Origin: Rosistilla ulvae
GTDB lineage: Bacteria > Planctomycetota > Planctomycetia > Pirellulales > Pirellulaceae
Length of the DNA: 64,000 bases
Assembly (NCBI RefSeq): GCF_007741475.1
Contig: NZ_CP036261.1
Location: 4,651,798 to 4,715,797 of the forward strand
Direction: 5' to 3'
Each line of letters begins with the position of its first letter. Position 1 is the first letter of the stretch. A program made the position numbers and the translations under genes. Below the pieces are notes generated by a model. It was given only the letters and a program-made list of their open reading frames with translations, ran no database searches and was not told where the DNA came from. Of the stretch, positions 9,157-17,768 are shown one piece after another.

Positions 9157-10074
9157 CTACTGAACCAAAGGCGATTCGTCGTCGTCTTCGTTTTCAAATC
9201 TGTCGTTGTCCAACTGCTCGTCCATCTCTTCACTCAGCTGCCGCATCTCCATCAATCGCTCGCCCGCTTCGCCACGTACAAATTGGCGGACGCGACGATC
9301 TTCAAAATTCTCGAGCGATGTCGGCGGGCCATCGAACAGGACCTGGGATTCGTGGTCCTTCAAACGACGACGCGGATATAACATGATCACGCGGTCGGCA
9401 ACTTTTCGGGCGGTGTTCATGTCGTGGGTCACGATGATGCTGGTAACGGGATACTTGCGACGCACACCAAGCATCAATTCATTGATCACATCGCTGACGA
9501 TCGGGTCCAAACCGGTGGTCGGTTCGTCGTACAAAACCAGATCGGGCTGCAGGATCAAAGCCCGCGCAATGCCGACCCGTTTTCGCATCCCGCCGGACAG
9601 CTGAGCCGGTCGGCGGCGAACGATGTCATCGGGCAGCCCAACTTCCCCCAACGCCCGTAACACAAGCGGTTCCACCTGATCGGCATCGACGACGTTATGC
9701 TGCCGCAGCGGAAAGGCAACGTTCTGTCCAACGGTCATGCTGTCGAACAGCGCGGCGTTCTGAAAAACAAAACCAATCTTCTTGCGAAAGTTGACAGCTT
9801 CTGCCGGTTTCATCGCGGCGATGTCTTGGCCATCGAAACGGACGATTCCACGCGACGGGCGCACCAGCCCGACCAAAGTCTTCATCAAAACCGTCTTGCC
9901 ACAGCCACTCTCGCCGATCAGCGCCAACGTCTCGCCCCGCGGAATCTTCAGATTGATTCGCTTCAGGACGTGATGCCCCGAAAGCTCGACGTGCAGATCC
10001 TGCGCGTCCAGCAGGTACTGACGGGCCGGCGGTTCTTCGGGCAATTCGATCGTTTGGGTGTCCGAATCCATCAC
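9157..10074 (-). CDS. ABC transporter ATPase, MlaF-like
   Basis: Energy-coupling ATPase of the Mla lipid transporter; 305 residues. Walker A is GESGCGKT (54-61), the signature LSGGM (159-163), Walker B DLVLYDEP (178-185), and the H-loop His217 lies in VTHD. Beyond the ~250-residue core there is an acidic C-terminal tail (MRQLSEEMDEQLDNDRFENEDDDE) not typical of short MlaF. Start ATG overlaps the permease stop by 4 nt (10071-10074), so the two are probably translated in a coupled way in equal amounts. Confidence 0.92.
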   Translation of the reverse strand: MMDSDTQTIELPEEPPARQYLLDAQDLHVELSGHHVLKRINLKIPRGETLALIGESGCGKTVLMKTLVGLVRPSRGIVRFDGQDIAAMKPAEAVNFRKKIGFVFQNAALFDSMTVGQNVAFPLRQHNVVDADQVEPLVLRALGEVGLPDDIVRRRPAQLSGGMRKRVGIARALILQPDLVLYDEPTTGLDPIVSDVINELMLGVRRKYPVTSIIVTHDMNTARKVADRVIMLYPRRRLKDHESQVLFDGPPTSLENFEDRRVRQFVRGEAGERLMEMRQLSEEMDEQLDNDRFENEDDDESPLVQ

Positions 10075-10946
10075 AGTAGCGAAGCTCCCGATGGCCAGAA
10101 TGCGAAGTAGATCATGTTCAACAACCGGCCCAAGACGAGATCGAGGACCAGGATCATGACAAACGAATGGACAAACGCCGACGTGGCTGCTTTGCCCACA
10201 CCCTCGGCTCCCGCTTCAGCTTGAAAACCACGGTAGCAACTGACCACAGCGATCACGGCACCGAAGAACAAGCTCTTAAAGATCCCAGTGAACAGGTCAA
10301 ACCCTGTCACGAATTGACGTGAATGGTTCAGGTAAGCCGCGTGATCGATCCCCAAAATCACGACGCTATAAAAATATCCGCCGACGATTCCCATGAAGTC
10401 GGCCATGATCGTCAGCGCCGGAATCAACATGATACAGGCGAGAAACCGCGGCACGACAAGATAATGAATGGGGTCGGCCCCCATCGTTGCCAAGGCATCG
10501 ATCTGCTCGGTCACTCGCATCGTCCCCAGCACCGCTGCCATCGCGCTGCCGACGCGTCCGGCCAACATCGTCGCCGCGAGCACCGGCCCCAGTTCGCGGA
10601 CCAGCGTCATATTGATCACGCCGCCGAGCCGACTTTCCAGACCGATCGATTGAAATTGGTAGTAGCTGTTTTCGGCTAAAACCATCCCGATGAAGGTTCC
10701 CGTCAACGCGACCACCGGCAGGCTCAACACGCCCACCTGGTAGAAGTTCGGCAGAATCGTCTCCCGCCGCGGCAGCGACGTAAAGATCCACCGCAGCATC
10801 TGCAGGGTGAAGTTAGCGATCCCGCCGACCGTGCTGATTCCCGAAACCACGATCTTGCCCCAGTCGGATGCCCAATCGCGGAGCCCGGCGCGCATCCCTT
10901 GCGGATGAGCGGAATGGCGTTGCGAGCGGCTAGCAGCGGATGGCAT
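10071..10946 (-). CDS. MlaE-family ABC transporter permease
   Basis: Inner-membrane permease of the Mla lipid transporter; 291 residues. The family core is evident: ALTGTFIGMVLA, TLVRELGPVLAATMLAGRVGSAMAAVLGTMRVTEQIDAL and MGADPIHYLVVPR, followed by several hydrophobic segments. This is the first gene of the operon and it overlaps the ATPase gene. The ATG at 10946 gives a basic ~20-residue N-terminus; a second ATG at residue 18 (MRAGLRDW) is an alternative start closer to the usual family beginning. Confidence 0.91.
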   Translation of the reverse strand: MPSAASRSQRHSAHPQGMRAGLRDWASDWGKIVVSGISTVGGIANFTLQMLRWIFTSLPRRETILPNFYQVGVLSLPVVALTGTFIGMVLAENSYYQFQSIGLESRLGGVINMTLVRELGPVLAATMLAGRVGSAMAAVLGTMRVTEQIDALATMGADPIHYLVVPRFLACIMLIPALTIMADFMGIVGGYFYSVVILGIDHAAYLNHSRQFVTGFDLFTGIFKSLFFGAVIAVVSCYRGFQAEAGAEGVGKAATSAFVHSFVMILVLDLVLGRLLNMIYFAFWPSGASLL

Positions 10947-11187
10947 GAGATCGCGTCAGAATAAAAGGTTCCCGGCGATCCAAAAAAACTCGCCGTGTTA
11001 GTTTGTATCGGTTGCACCGACTTTGCGGCTTGAGGTGAACCGACCGGTTGTGCCGGCCTATCTTTGCGGCGGGGCGAACTCCAGATGGCTGGAGCGACGC
11101 TAGCAATGCTGGTCGCTGCCGGTCGACTCTGATACAACAGGGCAAACCCGCGTTTGATGTTAGACGCGACGGGGCGAATAGACCTTT

Positions 11188-11194
11188 GAAAGGA
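11188..11194 (+). promoter_or_regulatory. Ribosome binding site supporting a GTG start
   Basis: GAAAGGA lies 7 bases upstream of the GTG at 11202. It supports that start for the TIM-barrel gene, since no ATG is available at the family N-terminus. Confidence 0.7.
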
Positions 11195-11201
11195 ACCTGA
11201 C

Positions 11202-12047
11202 GTGGAAAAGTGGCCAATCGGAGTGTTTGCATCGGTCGATGCAGGCTTGGGCGTTCGCTGGGAAGTGATCAAAGAGTTGGGTGTGCCAACGATTCAATTG
11301 CACGCACCGGCAGCGGAAACGCGAACCCAGGCCAACGCTGACAAATTGCTCCGTCAGTTGAAGGAGATGTCGGTCGAATTGACCGCGGTTTTCGGCGGCT
11401 TCGAAGGCGAGAGCTACGCCGACATCCCGACCGTTGTGGAAACCGTCGGCTTGGTTCCCGAAGCGACGCGGGCAGCCCGGCTGCAAGAGATGAAAGAGAT
11501 CGCCGATTTTGCCAAATTGATCGAGTGCGATGTCGTCGCGCTGCACCTTGGATTTGTGCCACACGAAACGACCGATCCCGCCTATGAAGGGATCGTCACC
11601 GTGATGCGCGATCTATGCGATCACGCAGCCAACAACGGCCAACGCGTTCACTTGGAGACCGGTCAGGAAACCGCCGACGGTCTGCTGCAATTCCTCTCCA
11701 GCGTCGATCGCGACAACCTGTTCGTCAACTTCGATCCCGCCAACATGATCCTCTACGGTACGGGCGAACCGATCCCAGCGCTGCAAAAAGTGGGCAAGTA
11801 CGTCCGCAGCATCCACTGCAAGGATGGCACCTGGAGCGACAAGCCGGGTGAAACCTGGGGTGCTGAAGTGCCACTGGGTGAAGGCCAAGTCGACATGCGG
11901 AAGTATCTGCAAACGTTGAAGGAGATCGGTTACACCGGTCCGTTGACGATCGAACGCGAAATCCCTGCCGAACCCGAGCGTCAGCTGAAAGAGATCGGTG
12001 CCGCCGTTGCACTGCTGACAAAGCTGAAGAGCGAACTGTTGGCCTAA
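11202..12047 (+). CDS. Sugar phosphate isomerase/epimerase (AP endonuclease 2-like TIM barrel)
   Basis: Xylose-isomerase-like TIM barrel of 281 residues starting with GTG (VEKWPIGVFASVDAGLG). Core strands carry the metal-site acids of the family: ALHLGFVP near 110-117, VHLETGQE around 148-155, NFDPANMILYG around 177-187, SIHCKDGTW around 204-212, and LTIEREIP near the end. Members isomerise or epimerise sugars or inositol derivatives in the cytoplasm using a divalent metal. It stands alone between two minus-strand blocks, so the substrate is unknown. Confidence 0.85.
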   Translation: MEKWPIGVFASVDAGLGVRWEVIKELGVPTIQLHAPAAETRTQANADKLLRQLKEMSVELTAVFGGFEGESYADIPTVVETVGLVPEATRAARLQEMKEIADFAKLIECDVVALHLGFVPHETTDPAYEGIVTVMRDLCDHAANNGQRVHLETGQETADGLLQFLSSVDRDNLFVNFDPANMILYGTGEPIPALQKVGKYVRSIHCKDGTWSDKPGETWGAEVPLGEGQVDMRKYLQTLKEIGYTGPLTIEREIPAEPERQLKEIGAAVALLTKLKSELLA

Positions 12048-12101
12048 TCGGTCCGCGTTCACTTCCCAAGGCCGTCCAGCTTTCCGCTGTGCGGCCGATG
12101 G

Positions 12102-12794
12102 CTAATTCGAGTCCGCGTGGTTGGCGTAATACGATCGCAACCGCTGCGGGCTGACGCCCAACGCAAATGCGATCTGCAAGCCGAAGTTTCGGAATGTCTG
12201 TCGCAGCACGCCCTTGTGTTGCCAGCGACGCGGATCGACGTAGACCGGACCGGACAATAACAGCGGCCTGGCGATCCGCCGCAATCGCTGCGACAAGATC
12301 AGATCTTCCATGATCGGTTCGTCGGGAAAACCACCGACTTCATTGAATCGATCTCGCCGTACGAAGATCGCTTGATCGCCAAAGGGCAAGCCGCGCCATC
12401 GAACCCGCCACGCGTTGCCATATTCCAATAACCGGAACCCAAATCCGGCGGCTTCGATCCGCTGGCCCAACGCTCCGCCCCATCGCTCGGGATATTTGCT
12501 CATTGCATCGCAGACCTGTTGGATCGCCGCAGGGGCCAGATGATTGTCGGCGTGCAAAAACAGAAGCGTCCTCCCGGCGGCAACTTTCGCGCCGGCATTC
12601 TGCTGCGCCGCACGACCGGCTTGGCTTGTGAGCACCTTGGCTCCAGCGGCCTCCGCGATTTGCGTCGTCGCGTCGTCGCTACCGCCATCGACGACGATCA
12701 CCTCCCCAGCCGCCGTCGCCGACAGAACGCAGCGCTCGATATTTGCGGCCTCGTTTAGAGCGGGAATGATCACCGAAATCTCGGCCGGTGTCAT
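12102..12794 (-). CDS. Family 2-type glycosyltransferase (TIGR04283-like)
   Basis: GT-A fold transferase of 230 residues. ISVIIPALNEAANIERC at the N-terminus, VIVVDGGSDDAT (nucleotide-sugar binding) and LLFLHADNHL (the DxD-equivalent) are clear. The DQAIFVRRDRFNEVGGFPDEPIMEDLILSQRLRR segment is characteristic of the rSAM/selenodomain-associated transferase 2 group. No membrane helix is obvious. The frame is open upstream into the permease gene, but the ATG at 12794 fits the family and overlaps the permease stop in ATGA (12791-12794). Acceptor and sugar are unknown; coupling to an LptF/G-type permease hints at envelope glycan work. Confidence 0.85.
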   Translation of the reverse strand: MTPAEISVIIPALNEAANIERCVLSATAAGEVIVVDGGSDDATTQIAEAAGAKVLTSQAGRAAQQNAGAKVAAGRTLLFLHADNHLAPAAIQQVCDAMSKYPERWGGALGQRIEAAGFGFRLLEYGNAWRVRWRGLPFGDQAIFVRRDRFNEVGGFPDEPIMEDLILSQRLRRIARPLLLSGPVYVDPRRWQHKGVLRQTFRNFGLQIAFALGVSPQRLRSYYANHADSN

Positions 12795-13930
12795 GTTCGG
12801 TCCGCCGCCTTCCAACGGCTGTACCCCATCGGCGCGAAGACAAGAATCGGTCCCCAGGCTCCCATCGCCGGCGAGATCAGGGTCTCGCTGGATCCGAGAC
12901 CGTTGAACAACGTTTTGACGAAGAAGAACATCGCGATCAGTCCCAGGCCCCACCCCGCGACGACAAACAGGTTCTTGTCGCCTCGCGTCACCACCAACGG
13001 CAGCCCCAACAACACCAGGCTGATATCCAACCAAGGGCGAACGATTCGCGTGTGCAACATCACCTCGGCATCGGGCCCCGAATAGACGCTCGGATTTTGA
13101 ATGTTGCGGACCAATTGAAGCGTCGACGACAGCCGGTCGGTATCGGCTCCGGAGACCAAATGTTCGAATTCGATGTTTGAGACGACGAAGCATTGTCCCG
13201 GTTCGAGCCAGGGATGATCGGCCCGCGTGAGCACAAATTGTCGACCGCCAAATCCGGCCGATGGGATCGTGTCGACGTTTTCCGGCTGTGTCACGCTGGA
13301 GACCAAATAGCCGCCGGGATGTTGATCCGAAGCGTCGGTCCAGACGGCCTGTTCACCGACGATCTGTGTTCCGAAGCCGGGAATTTCCGATCGAATCATC
13401 AACGCCGGAGCGACGATTTCTTTTCGGACTACGATCACACCACGACCATGAAACTGGATCCCGGTCATCCGGTCGTAGCACGGTTTCAAGGCGCGTTGCA
13501 CTTGGCCAGTCAAATCCTGGGCCTTTGTTCCCAGTTGGTCTTTCCAATTCGGCATGCATAGCTCGCGGTTGAAGACGGCCACGATGATCACGATCACAGC
13601 GGCAATCAACATCGGTCGCAAGATCCTTCCATGCGACAGACCGGCGGCCAACAGGGCAGTCATCTCCCCGTTACGTTTTAACACCGCGACCGAAAAGACC
13701 AACGCAAAGACTGCCAAAATCGCGTTGGTTGCATCGAAGATCGCCAGCAAAAAGGGACCGTAATAGCCAACAAAAGCGTTTACGAAACTTCCCTGGCGGC
13801 GCGCGTATTCAGCAAGTTCTTCCATGTTGTTGAACGCATGAAAGACAACAAAAATTCCAGCCAGACTACAAAAACAGATCAGCAAAGTCCGTAGATAGGT
13901 CGCCAGCAAATATCGATCAATCCGTGTCAT
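12791..13930 (-). CDS. LptF/LptG family permease (YjgP/YjgQ)
   Basis: Inner-membrane permease subunit of the LPS exporter family; 379 residues from MTRIDRYLLATYL. The layout is classic: helices near residues 12-35, 50-75 and 95-115, a long periplasmic beta-jellyroll domain (about 125-270), then three C-terminal helices (WLDISLVLLGLPLVV, LFVVAGWGLGLIAMFFFVKTLFNGLG, WGPILVFAPMG). The ATG at 13948 is six codons upstream; I prefer the one at 13930 on family grounds. In proteobacteria LptF and LptG form a heterodimer with LptB; only one permease is present here, so the partner must be elsewhere or it works as a homodimer. Confidence 0.88.
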   Translation of the reverse strand: MTRIDRYLLATYLRTLLICFCSLAGIFVVFHAFNNMEELAEYARRQGSFVNAFVGYYGPFLLAIFDATNAILAVFALVFSVAVLKRNGEMTALLAAGLSHGRILRPMLIAAVIVIIVAVFNRELCMPNWKDQLGTKAQDLTGQVQRALKPCYDRMTGIQFHGRGVIVVRKEIVAPALMIRSEIPGFGTQIVGEQAVWTDASDQHPGGYLVSSVTQPENVDTIPSAGFGGRQFVLTRADHPWLEPGQCFVVSNIEFEHLVSGADTDRLSSTLQLVRNIQNPSVYSGPDAEVMLHTRIVRPWLDISLVLLGLPLVVTRGDKNLFVVAGWGLGLIAMFFFVKTLFNGLGSSETLISPAMGAWGPILVFAPMGYSRWKAADRT

Positions 13931-14247
13931 CACTGTTATCCAAGCCATTGCGCCGCGATTTGCTCAGCGGCGTCCATTCGCACTCCGCCAATCAACGTGA
14001 TACACAACTTGGCCAGCCAAGTCACGGGCGAATTCAAATCAGCCCAGGGCGAATCCGTTTTTCAACTCGAGCTATCAGCCGCGATACGCTAGCACGCGAT
14101 TCTCCCGGCCTCCAGAGACGAAGACGTGGCGATAGTCTTTCGCCGACACCAAACCCGATTTGCATAGGGAATTCGCCCCTGCGTTCTCACGTTCCCCCTT
14201 GCGACTCACAATTGCAAGCATTTCAACGCCGCAGCTCGACCGTGCCG
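13931..14247. other. Intergenic region, no gene seen
   Basis: About 317 bases between the LptF/G permease start and the sulfatase stop, both on the minus strand. It should contain the permease promoter and the sulfatase 3' end. I see no convincing open frame, RNA or strong terminator hairpin. Confidence 0.5.
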
Positions 14248-15792
14248 CTATGGCAATTGAGGGCGCAATTCGTGCCCAGCATCATCGACCGGGTAGAGCG
14301 CGTCGTGGGCCTGCAGTTGCGCGATCAGCCCCTGCATCATCCGCGTCAGTTCCTGCGGATGCGATTCCGCCAGATTGGTCGATTCAAACGGATCGTCCGC
14401 TAGGTTGAACAATTCGTAGTGGCCGCCATCGAATTGCACGAAGCCGCCGGTGGTCTTTTCATTGGGGAGCGTGTGATAGACGACTTTCCAATCGCCGTCG
14501 CGCCACGAAGTGAAATAATTGCTGCGATGCGGCCCGTGGGGATAGTGCATCAGAAACTGTTCCTTCCGCTGCGGATCGGGCTTGCCAGTCAACAGCGTTT
14601 GCAGCGGCGAACCGTCGACAACGTGACCACGGGGAGCAGGGGCGTCGGCGAGCTCGAGAATCGTAGGAAACAGGTCCTGGACCGCGGCGACCTGGCTTTG
14701 GATTTTCCCTGCGGGAATTGGTAAGCGTTCCTGCATCGATTGGGTCGAATCGGGTTTCGCCCAGGCGGCGATGAACGGTACCCGCATGCCTCCATCGTAA
14801 TGGGCTCCCTTTTTGCCCCGCAGCGGCGCCGCGCAGGCGACCTGATGCTGATCGCCAAGTGGCGCGTCGGAGCCGTTATCTCCGAGAAACAAGACCAACG
14901 TATTTTCGGCGATCCCCAGTTCGTCGAACTGGTCCAACATATCGCCCAACGATTTGTCCATCCCTTCGATCAACGTCGCAAACGCTTGAGCCTTTGCTGG
15001 TTTCCCCGAGTCCTTGTAATGCGCTGCGAAGCGCGGATCGGAATCGAACGGTGCATGAACCGCATAATGCGAGAAGTACAGATAAAACGGCTTGTTACCA
15101 CCCGCCGCTTCGGCGACCAATCGCTTCGCTTCCAAAGTCAGCGCTTCGGTCAAAAACGTATCGCTACCGTGATACTTGTCCAAGTGCGGAACGGCATGAT
15201 GCTTGCGTTTGTTCAACCGACCGTAGCCCTCTTGCGCATAATAGCTGCCGGGCGCGCCAAACGCCGCCCCAGCGACGTTGATGTCGAAACCAAGGTTCAA
15301 CGGATCGGAACCCTTATGCCCTTCGGGCGCGAAGTGCGCTTTGCCAACGTGCATCGTCTTGTATCCGTTCGCACGCAGGACTGCCGGCAGCGTGACATCT
15401 CGCTCGGTCAACCCGCCCCAATTCCAATCGGGGGCACCGTGCGGACCAGCATTATTTTTCCGAGGGTTGATCCAGTTGGTCGATCGATGGCGAGCGGCGT
15501 TTTGGCCCGTCATGATCGAATTCCGTGTCGGCGAACAAACGCTCATCGCGTAAAAATGGTTGAACCGAATCCCCCGCTGCGACAACCGATCCATATTCGG
15601 TGTGCGATAGAAATCGTTCAACGGATAAAGCTTCGGATGGCCCTGATCGTCGGTCAAGAACGGAACCGAAGTATCCATCACCCCCATATCGTCGACCAAA
15701 AAGACCATTATATTGGGACGTTCGCTGGCAACGCAGGCCGCCGCAGGCAACAGCCCAAGCATCAGCCCAACAATCGCGGGGGTTTTCATCAT
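14248..15792 (-). CDS. Secreted sulfatase (arylsulfatase family, formylglycine type)
   Basis: Hydrolyses sulfate esters; 514 residues. A signal peptide (MMKTPAIVGLMLGLLPAAACVAS) precedes RPNIMVFLVDDMG, which supplies metal-binding Asp residues. The maturation motif C86-S-P-T-R90 is followed by a TGQNAARH segment; Cys86 should become formylglycine. LFLGDNGSD provides the second metal-ligand pair. Planctomycetes carry many sulfatases for algal sulfated polysaccharides, but this one's substrate cannot be read. The frame opens at 15918, but the signal peptide fixes the start at 15792 (or 15789). No formylglycine-generating enzyme is in the window. Confidence 0.92.
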   Translation of the reverse strand: MMKTPAIVGLMLGLLPAAACVASERPNIMVFLVDDMGVMDTSVPFLTDDQGHPKLYPLNDFYRTPNMDRLSQRGIRFNHFYAMSVCSPTRNSIMTGQNAARHRSTNWINPRKNNAGPHGAPDWNWGGLTERDVTLPAVLRANGYKTMHVGKAHFAPEGHKGSDPLNLGFDINVAGAAFGAPGSYYAQEGYGRLNKRKHHAVPHLDKYHGSDTFLTEALTLEAKRLVAEAAGGNKPFYLYFSHYAVHAPFDSDPRFAAHYKDSGKPAKAQAFATLIEGMDKSLGDMLDQFDELGIAENTLVLFLGDNGSDAPLGDQHQVACAAPLRGKKGAHYDGGMRVPFIAAWAKPDSTQSMQERLPIPAGKIQSQVAAVQDLFPTILELADAPAPRGHVVDGSPLQTLLTGKPDPQRKEQFLMHYPHGPHRSNYFTSWRDGDWKVVYHTLPNEKTTGGFVQFDGGHYELFNLADDPFESTNLAESHPQELTRMMQGLIAQLQAHDALYPVDDAGHELRPQLP

Positions 15793-15998
15793 CGTTGAAG
15801 ACTCCGACACTGTTCTAAGAAGAAGGGGGATCGTTCGGCCCCCAACACGTCGGTCTATTGTATCTCGTTGAGCGGACGAAAACAGAAGATGGCAAGTGGG
15901 ACCACAGGCATAGCCCAACGCTTAAACCCAAGCCAATCACAGGGTTGTGCCAGGCGTGCCGTTCGCCAAAGAAGCACAAACGTACCGGCTAATCGCAG

Positions 15999-16013
15999 TA
16001 CCGTTCAACGAAG
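15999..16013. repeat. Left arm of an inverted repeat flanking the insertion sequence
   Basis: TACCGTTCAACGAAG here is matched exactly in inverse orientation at 17673-17687, immediately outside the right end of the insertion sequence. Adjacent bases also match with few differences. The insertion may have landed in, or next to, an existing palindromic repeat. Confidence 0.75.
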
Positions 16014-16086
16014 GAGCCTCGTACCGTCGCAAGAATTAGCGGTGGGTTGTAGTGGACGAGGTTACGAGCTGTCGATTACCCACAAG

Positions 16087-17532
16087 TCATTGGTCTGGTC
16101 CGAAGGCTTGCCAGCAGAGGGCGAAGTCGAGCATTCGCCGCGTGCCTCGCCAGATCACTTCGGCTCCCGGCGGACCGTCGCCTTCGCGGTGATTGTAGCC
16201 GCCAAGGGTCGCAAGGACCGGGATGAATTGTGACAGCTCAGGAGCTTGCTTTGGGGGAGGCGTCTTTTCCACCACTTTCCAGACCGACTTCCATTCCGCT
16301 TCGCTGAAGACGACATCACAGGGAAGCTCTGGACACTCGCGGCCTAAGAAGGTCACAAACATGATCCGCCATGCGATCACTTTGTAAAACATCAACGCGC
16401 GGATCAGTCGGTCTCTCGCTTCGAGTTGAATCTCTTCGACCCGGCAGCCAGTTTTGAAAACTCGAAAGAATACTTCGATTGGCCAACGAGCCACATACAA
16501 ATCCACAATCCGCAGCGTCTGGGAAATCGTGTCGACCGGCAGAGAACTCAGTAACAGCCAGTCGACTTCGGTTCCGTCGCCTGGGCCATCGATCTCGCTC
16601 ACCCAAACGACACTGATCTCGACCGGCGGCATCGAAGACTGCTTGTTGTGTGGCGCACGAAGAGTCATCCGCTTCGCTCGAATTTCTAACTTCGCAGTGC
16701 GTGCTTCACGGCCGGGGTGTTGTTTGTTTCCTGATCCTTTGGTTCGCTCGGGCGTTTGGGGAAGCTGGACTTCGCGGTAAGCGACCGGCTGGGCGGATGC
16801 GATTTCGGCACGCATTTTCTTATAAGCCGCAGGCCCGCCATCGGGGTCTTTCTCCGGCAACGAGCGTTTTCGCTGCGAGCGAATGACGAACTGAGCCGGT
16901 GTTTCATGCTGATCGGCTTCGACGAAAATGTCGTAGATGTCTCCTTCGCGATCGGCCAGCGAAACGATCTGAGTTTCAGGACATTTTCCGGCGATCTCGC
17001 AGGCCTTGCGGTAACCATCGAGCCATCGTTGCCCTTCGCCGGTGTGTAGGGGTTGGCCTTCTCGCTTCTTGCTGGTGCCGAGCGCTTCTTTGTCGCGATC
17101 GTAGAACTTAACACCGACCACCCCGAGACAAAGTTTCTCCGGCGTGAAGGCGATGTGGGAATGATCGTAAAGTCCACGGCGGCCTAAGCGATCGAGATTG
17201 CGGACGCCTCCGGGCGGATGCGCGGTGTAGTCCAGTTCGGTGGTATCTTGTGCGATGCAAACGGTGTCTTGGGCTTTGATTCGTTGGAGTGTCTTTTCAG
17301 CGTGAGCCCCGAGAATGGCTTCGGGATCGACGTTGGGGTTATCGAATAGACGGTAGGCGGCTTTGGTTTCGTCCCAGCCACTGCAAGCTTCGTTGATACT
17401 GGCCGAAGGGTTGGCCGCCAGCGAGGCGAGCAACGCTTCGGCTCGATCGTTGAGACGTTTGTCTCCAAGTTGAATATCTTGAAATTCGTATGCGATACTG
17501 GTCGGTTGCATGCTTTCACCTTGAGATTTCAT
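16087..17532 (-). CDS. IS4-family transposase (IS50/Tn5-like)
   Basis: DDE transposase of 481 residues. The N-terminus (LGDKRLNDRAEALLASLAAN, WDETKAAYRLFDNPNV) is the Tn5-type DNA-binding domain. Catalytic residues by alignment: Asp96 in QDTTELDY, Asp194 in SLADREGDIYD, and Glu353 in RWPIEVFFRVFKTGC (equivalent to WRIEEFHKAWKTG in Tn5). Length and motifs are complete, so the element may be active. A second ATG at residue 8 (17511) is an alternative start; in Tn5 an internal start yields an inhibitor, but there is no evidence for that here. Confidence 0.95.
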   Translation of the reverse strand: MKSQGESMQPTSIAYEFQDIQLGDKRLNDRAEALLASLAANPSASINEACSGWDETKAAYRLFDNPNVDPEAILGAHAEKTLQRIKAQDTVCIAQDTTELDYTAHPPGGVRNLDRLGRRGLYDHSHIAFTPEKLCLGVVGVKFYDRDKEALGTSKKREGQPLHTGEGQRWLDGYRKACEIAGKCPETQIVSLADREGDIYDIFVEADQHETPAQFVIRSQRKRSLPEKDPDGGPAAYKKMRAEIASAQPVAYREVQLPQTPERTKGSGNKQHPGREARTAKLEIRAKRMTLRAPHNKQSSMPPVEISVVWVSEIDGPGDGTEVDWLLLSSLPVDTISQTLRIVDLYVARWPIEVFFRVFKTGCRVEEIQLEARDRLIRALMFYKVIAWRIMFVTFLGRECPELPCDVVFSEAEWKSVWKVVEKTPPPKQAPELSQFIPVLATLGGYNHREGDGPPGAEVIWRGTRRMLDFALCWQAFGPDQ

Positions 17533-17611
17533 TGTGCAAAATGAAATACTACAAGCGCAAATACCGTGCCAAAACGAGCTATTTTTGCGGCGACTTGTGG
17601 GTAATCAACAG

Positions 17612-17662
17612 GAGGTTACGAGTCCCAGCGATTTGGTCTGATGCAAAAGGACTCGTAACCTC
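17612..17662. repeat. Subterminal 14-bp palindrome at the right end of the insertion sequence
   Basis: GAGGTTACGAGTCC (17612-17625) and GGACTCGTAACCTC (17649-17662) form a perfect 14-bp stem with a 23-base loop. The outer arm overlaps the terminal inverted repeat itself. It lies upstream of the transposase, so in RNA it could fold and block read-through translation from outside promoters, as known for some IS elements. Confidence 0.85.
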
Positions 17663-17768
17663 GTCCACTACGCTTCGTTGAACGGTATTGCGGCTAAACG
17701 ATCACAGATCGACTAGGTCGCCTGGCGAAATGCGAATTGCCGATCGAGCAGCCAGCCAAAACCAAGCG

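Larger units (their letters stand above)
16049..17671 (-). mobile_element. IS4-family insertion sequence, complete
   Basis: Element of 1,623 bp bounded by perfect 20-bp terminal inverted repeats, GTAGTGGACGAGGTTACGAG (16049-16068 and reverse at 17652-17671). A second internal match, GATTACCCACAAGTC, lies about 25 bp from the left tip and inverted about 70 bp from the right tip, so the right end has extra sequence. It carries one intact transposase on the minus strand. I could not find a direct target duplication at the flanks. Confidence 0.9.

Noticed and set aside
12795-13193. Long N-terminal extension of the glycosyltransferase
   Set aside because: The extra residues are the permease gene read in another frame; the ATG at 12794 matches the family start and the ATGA overlap.
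16014-16048. Target-site duplication at the insertion sequence
   Set aside because: The bases outside the two terminal repeats share no direct repeat; only inverted arms match.
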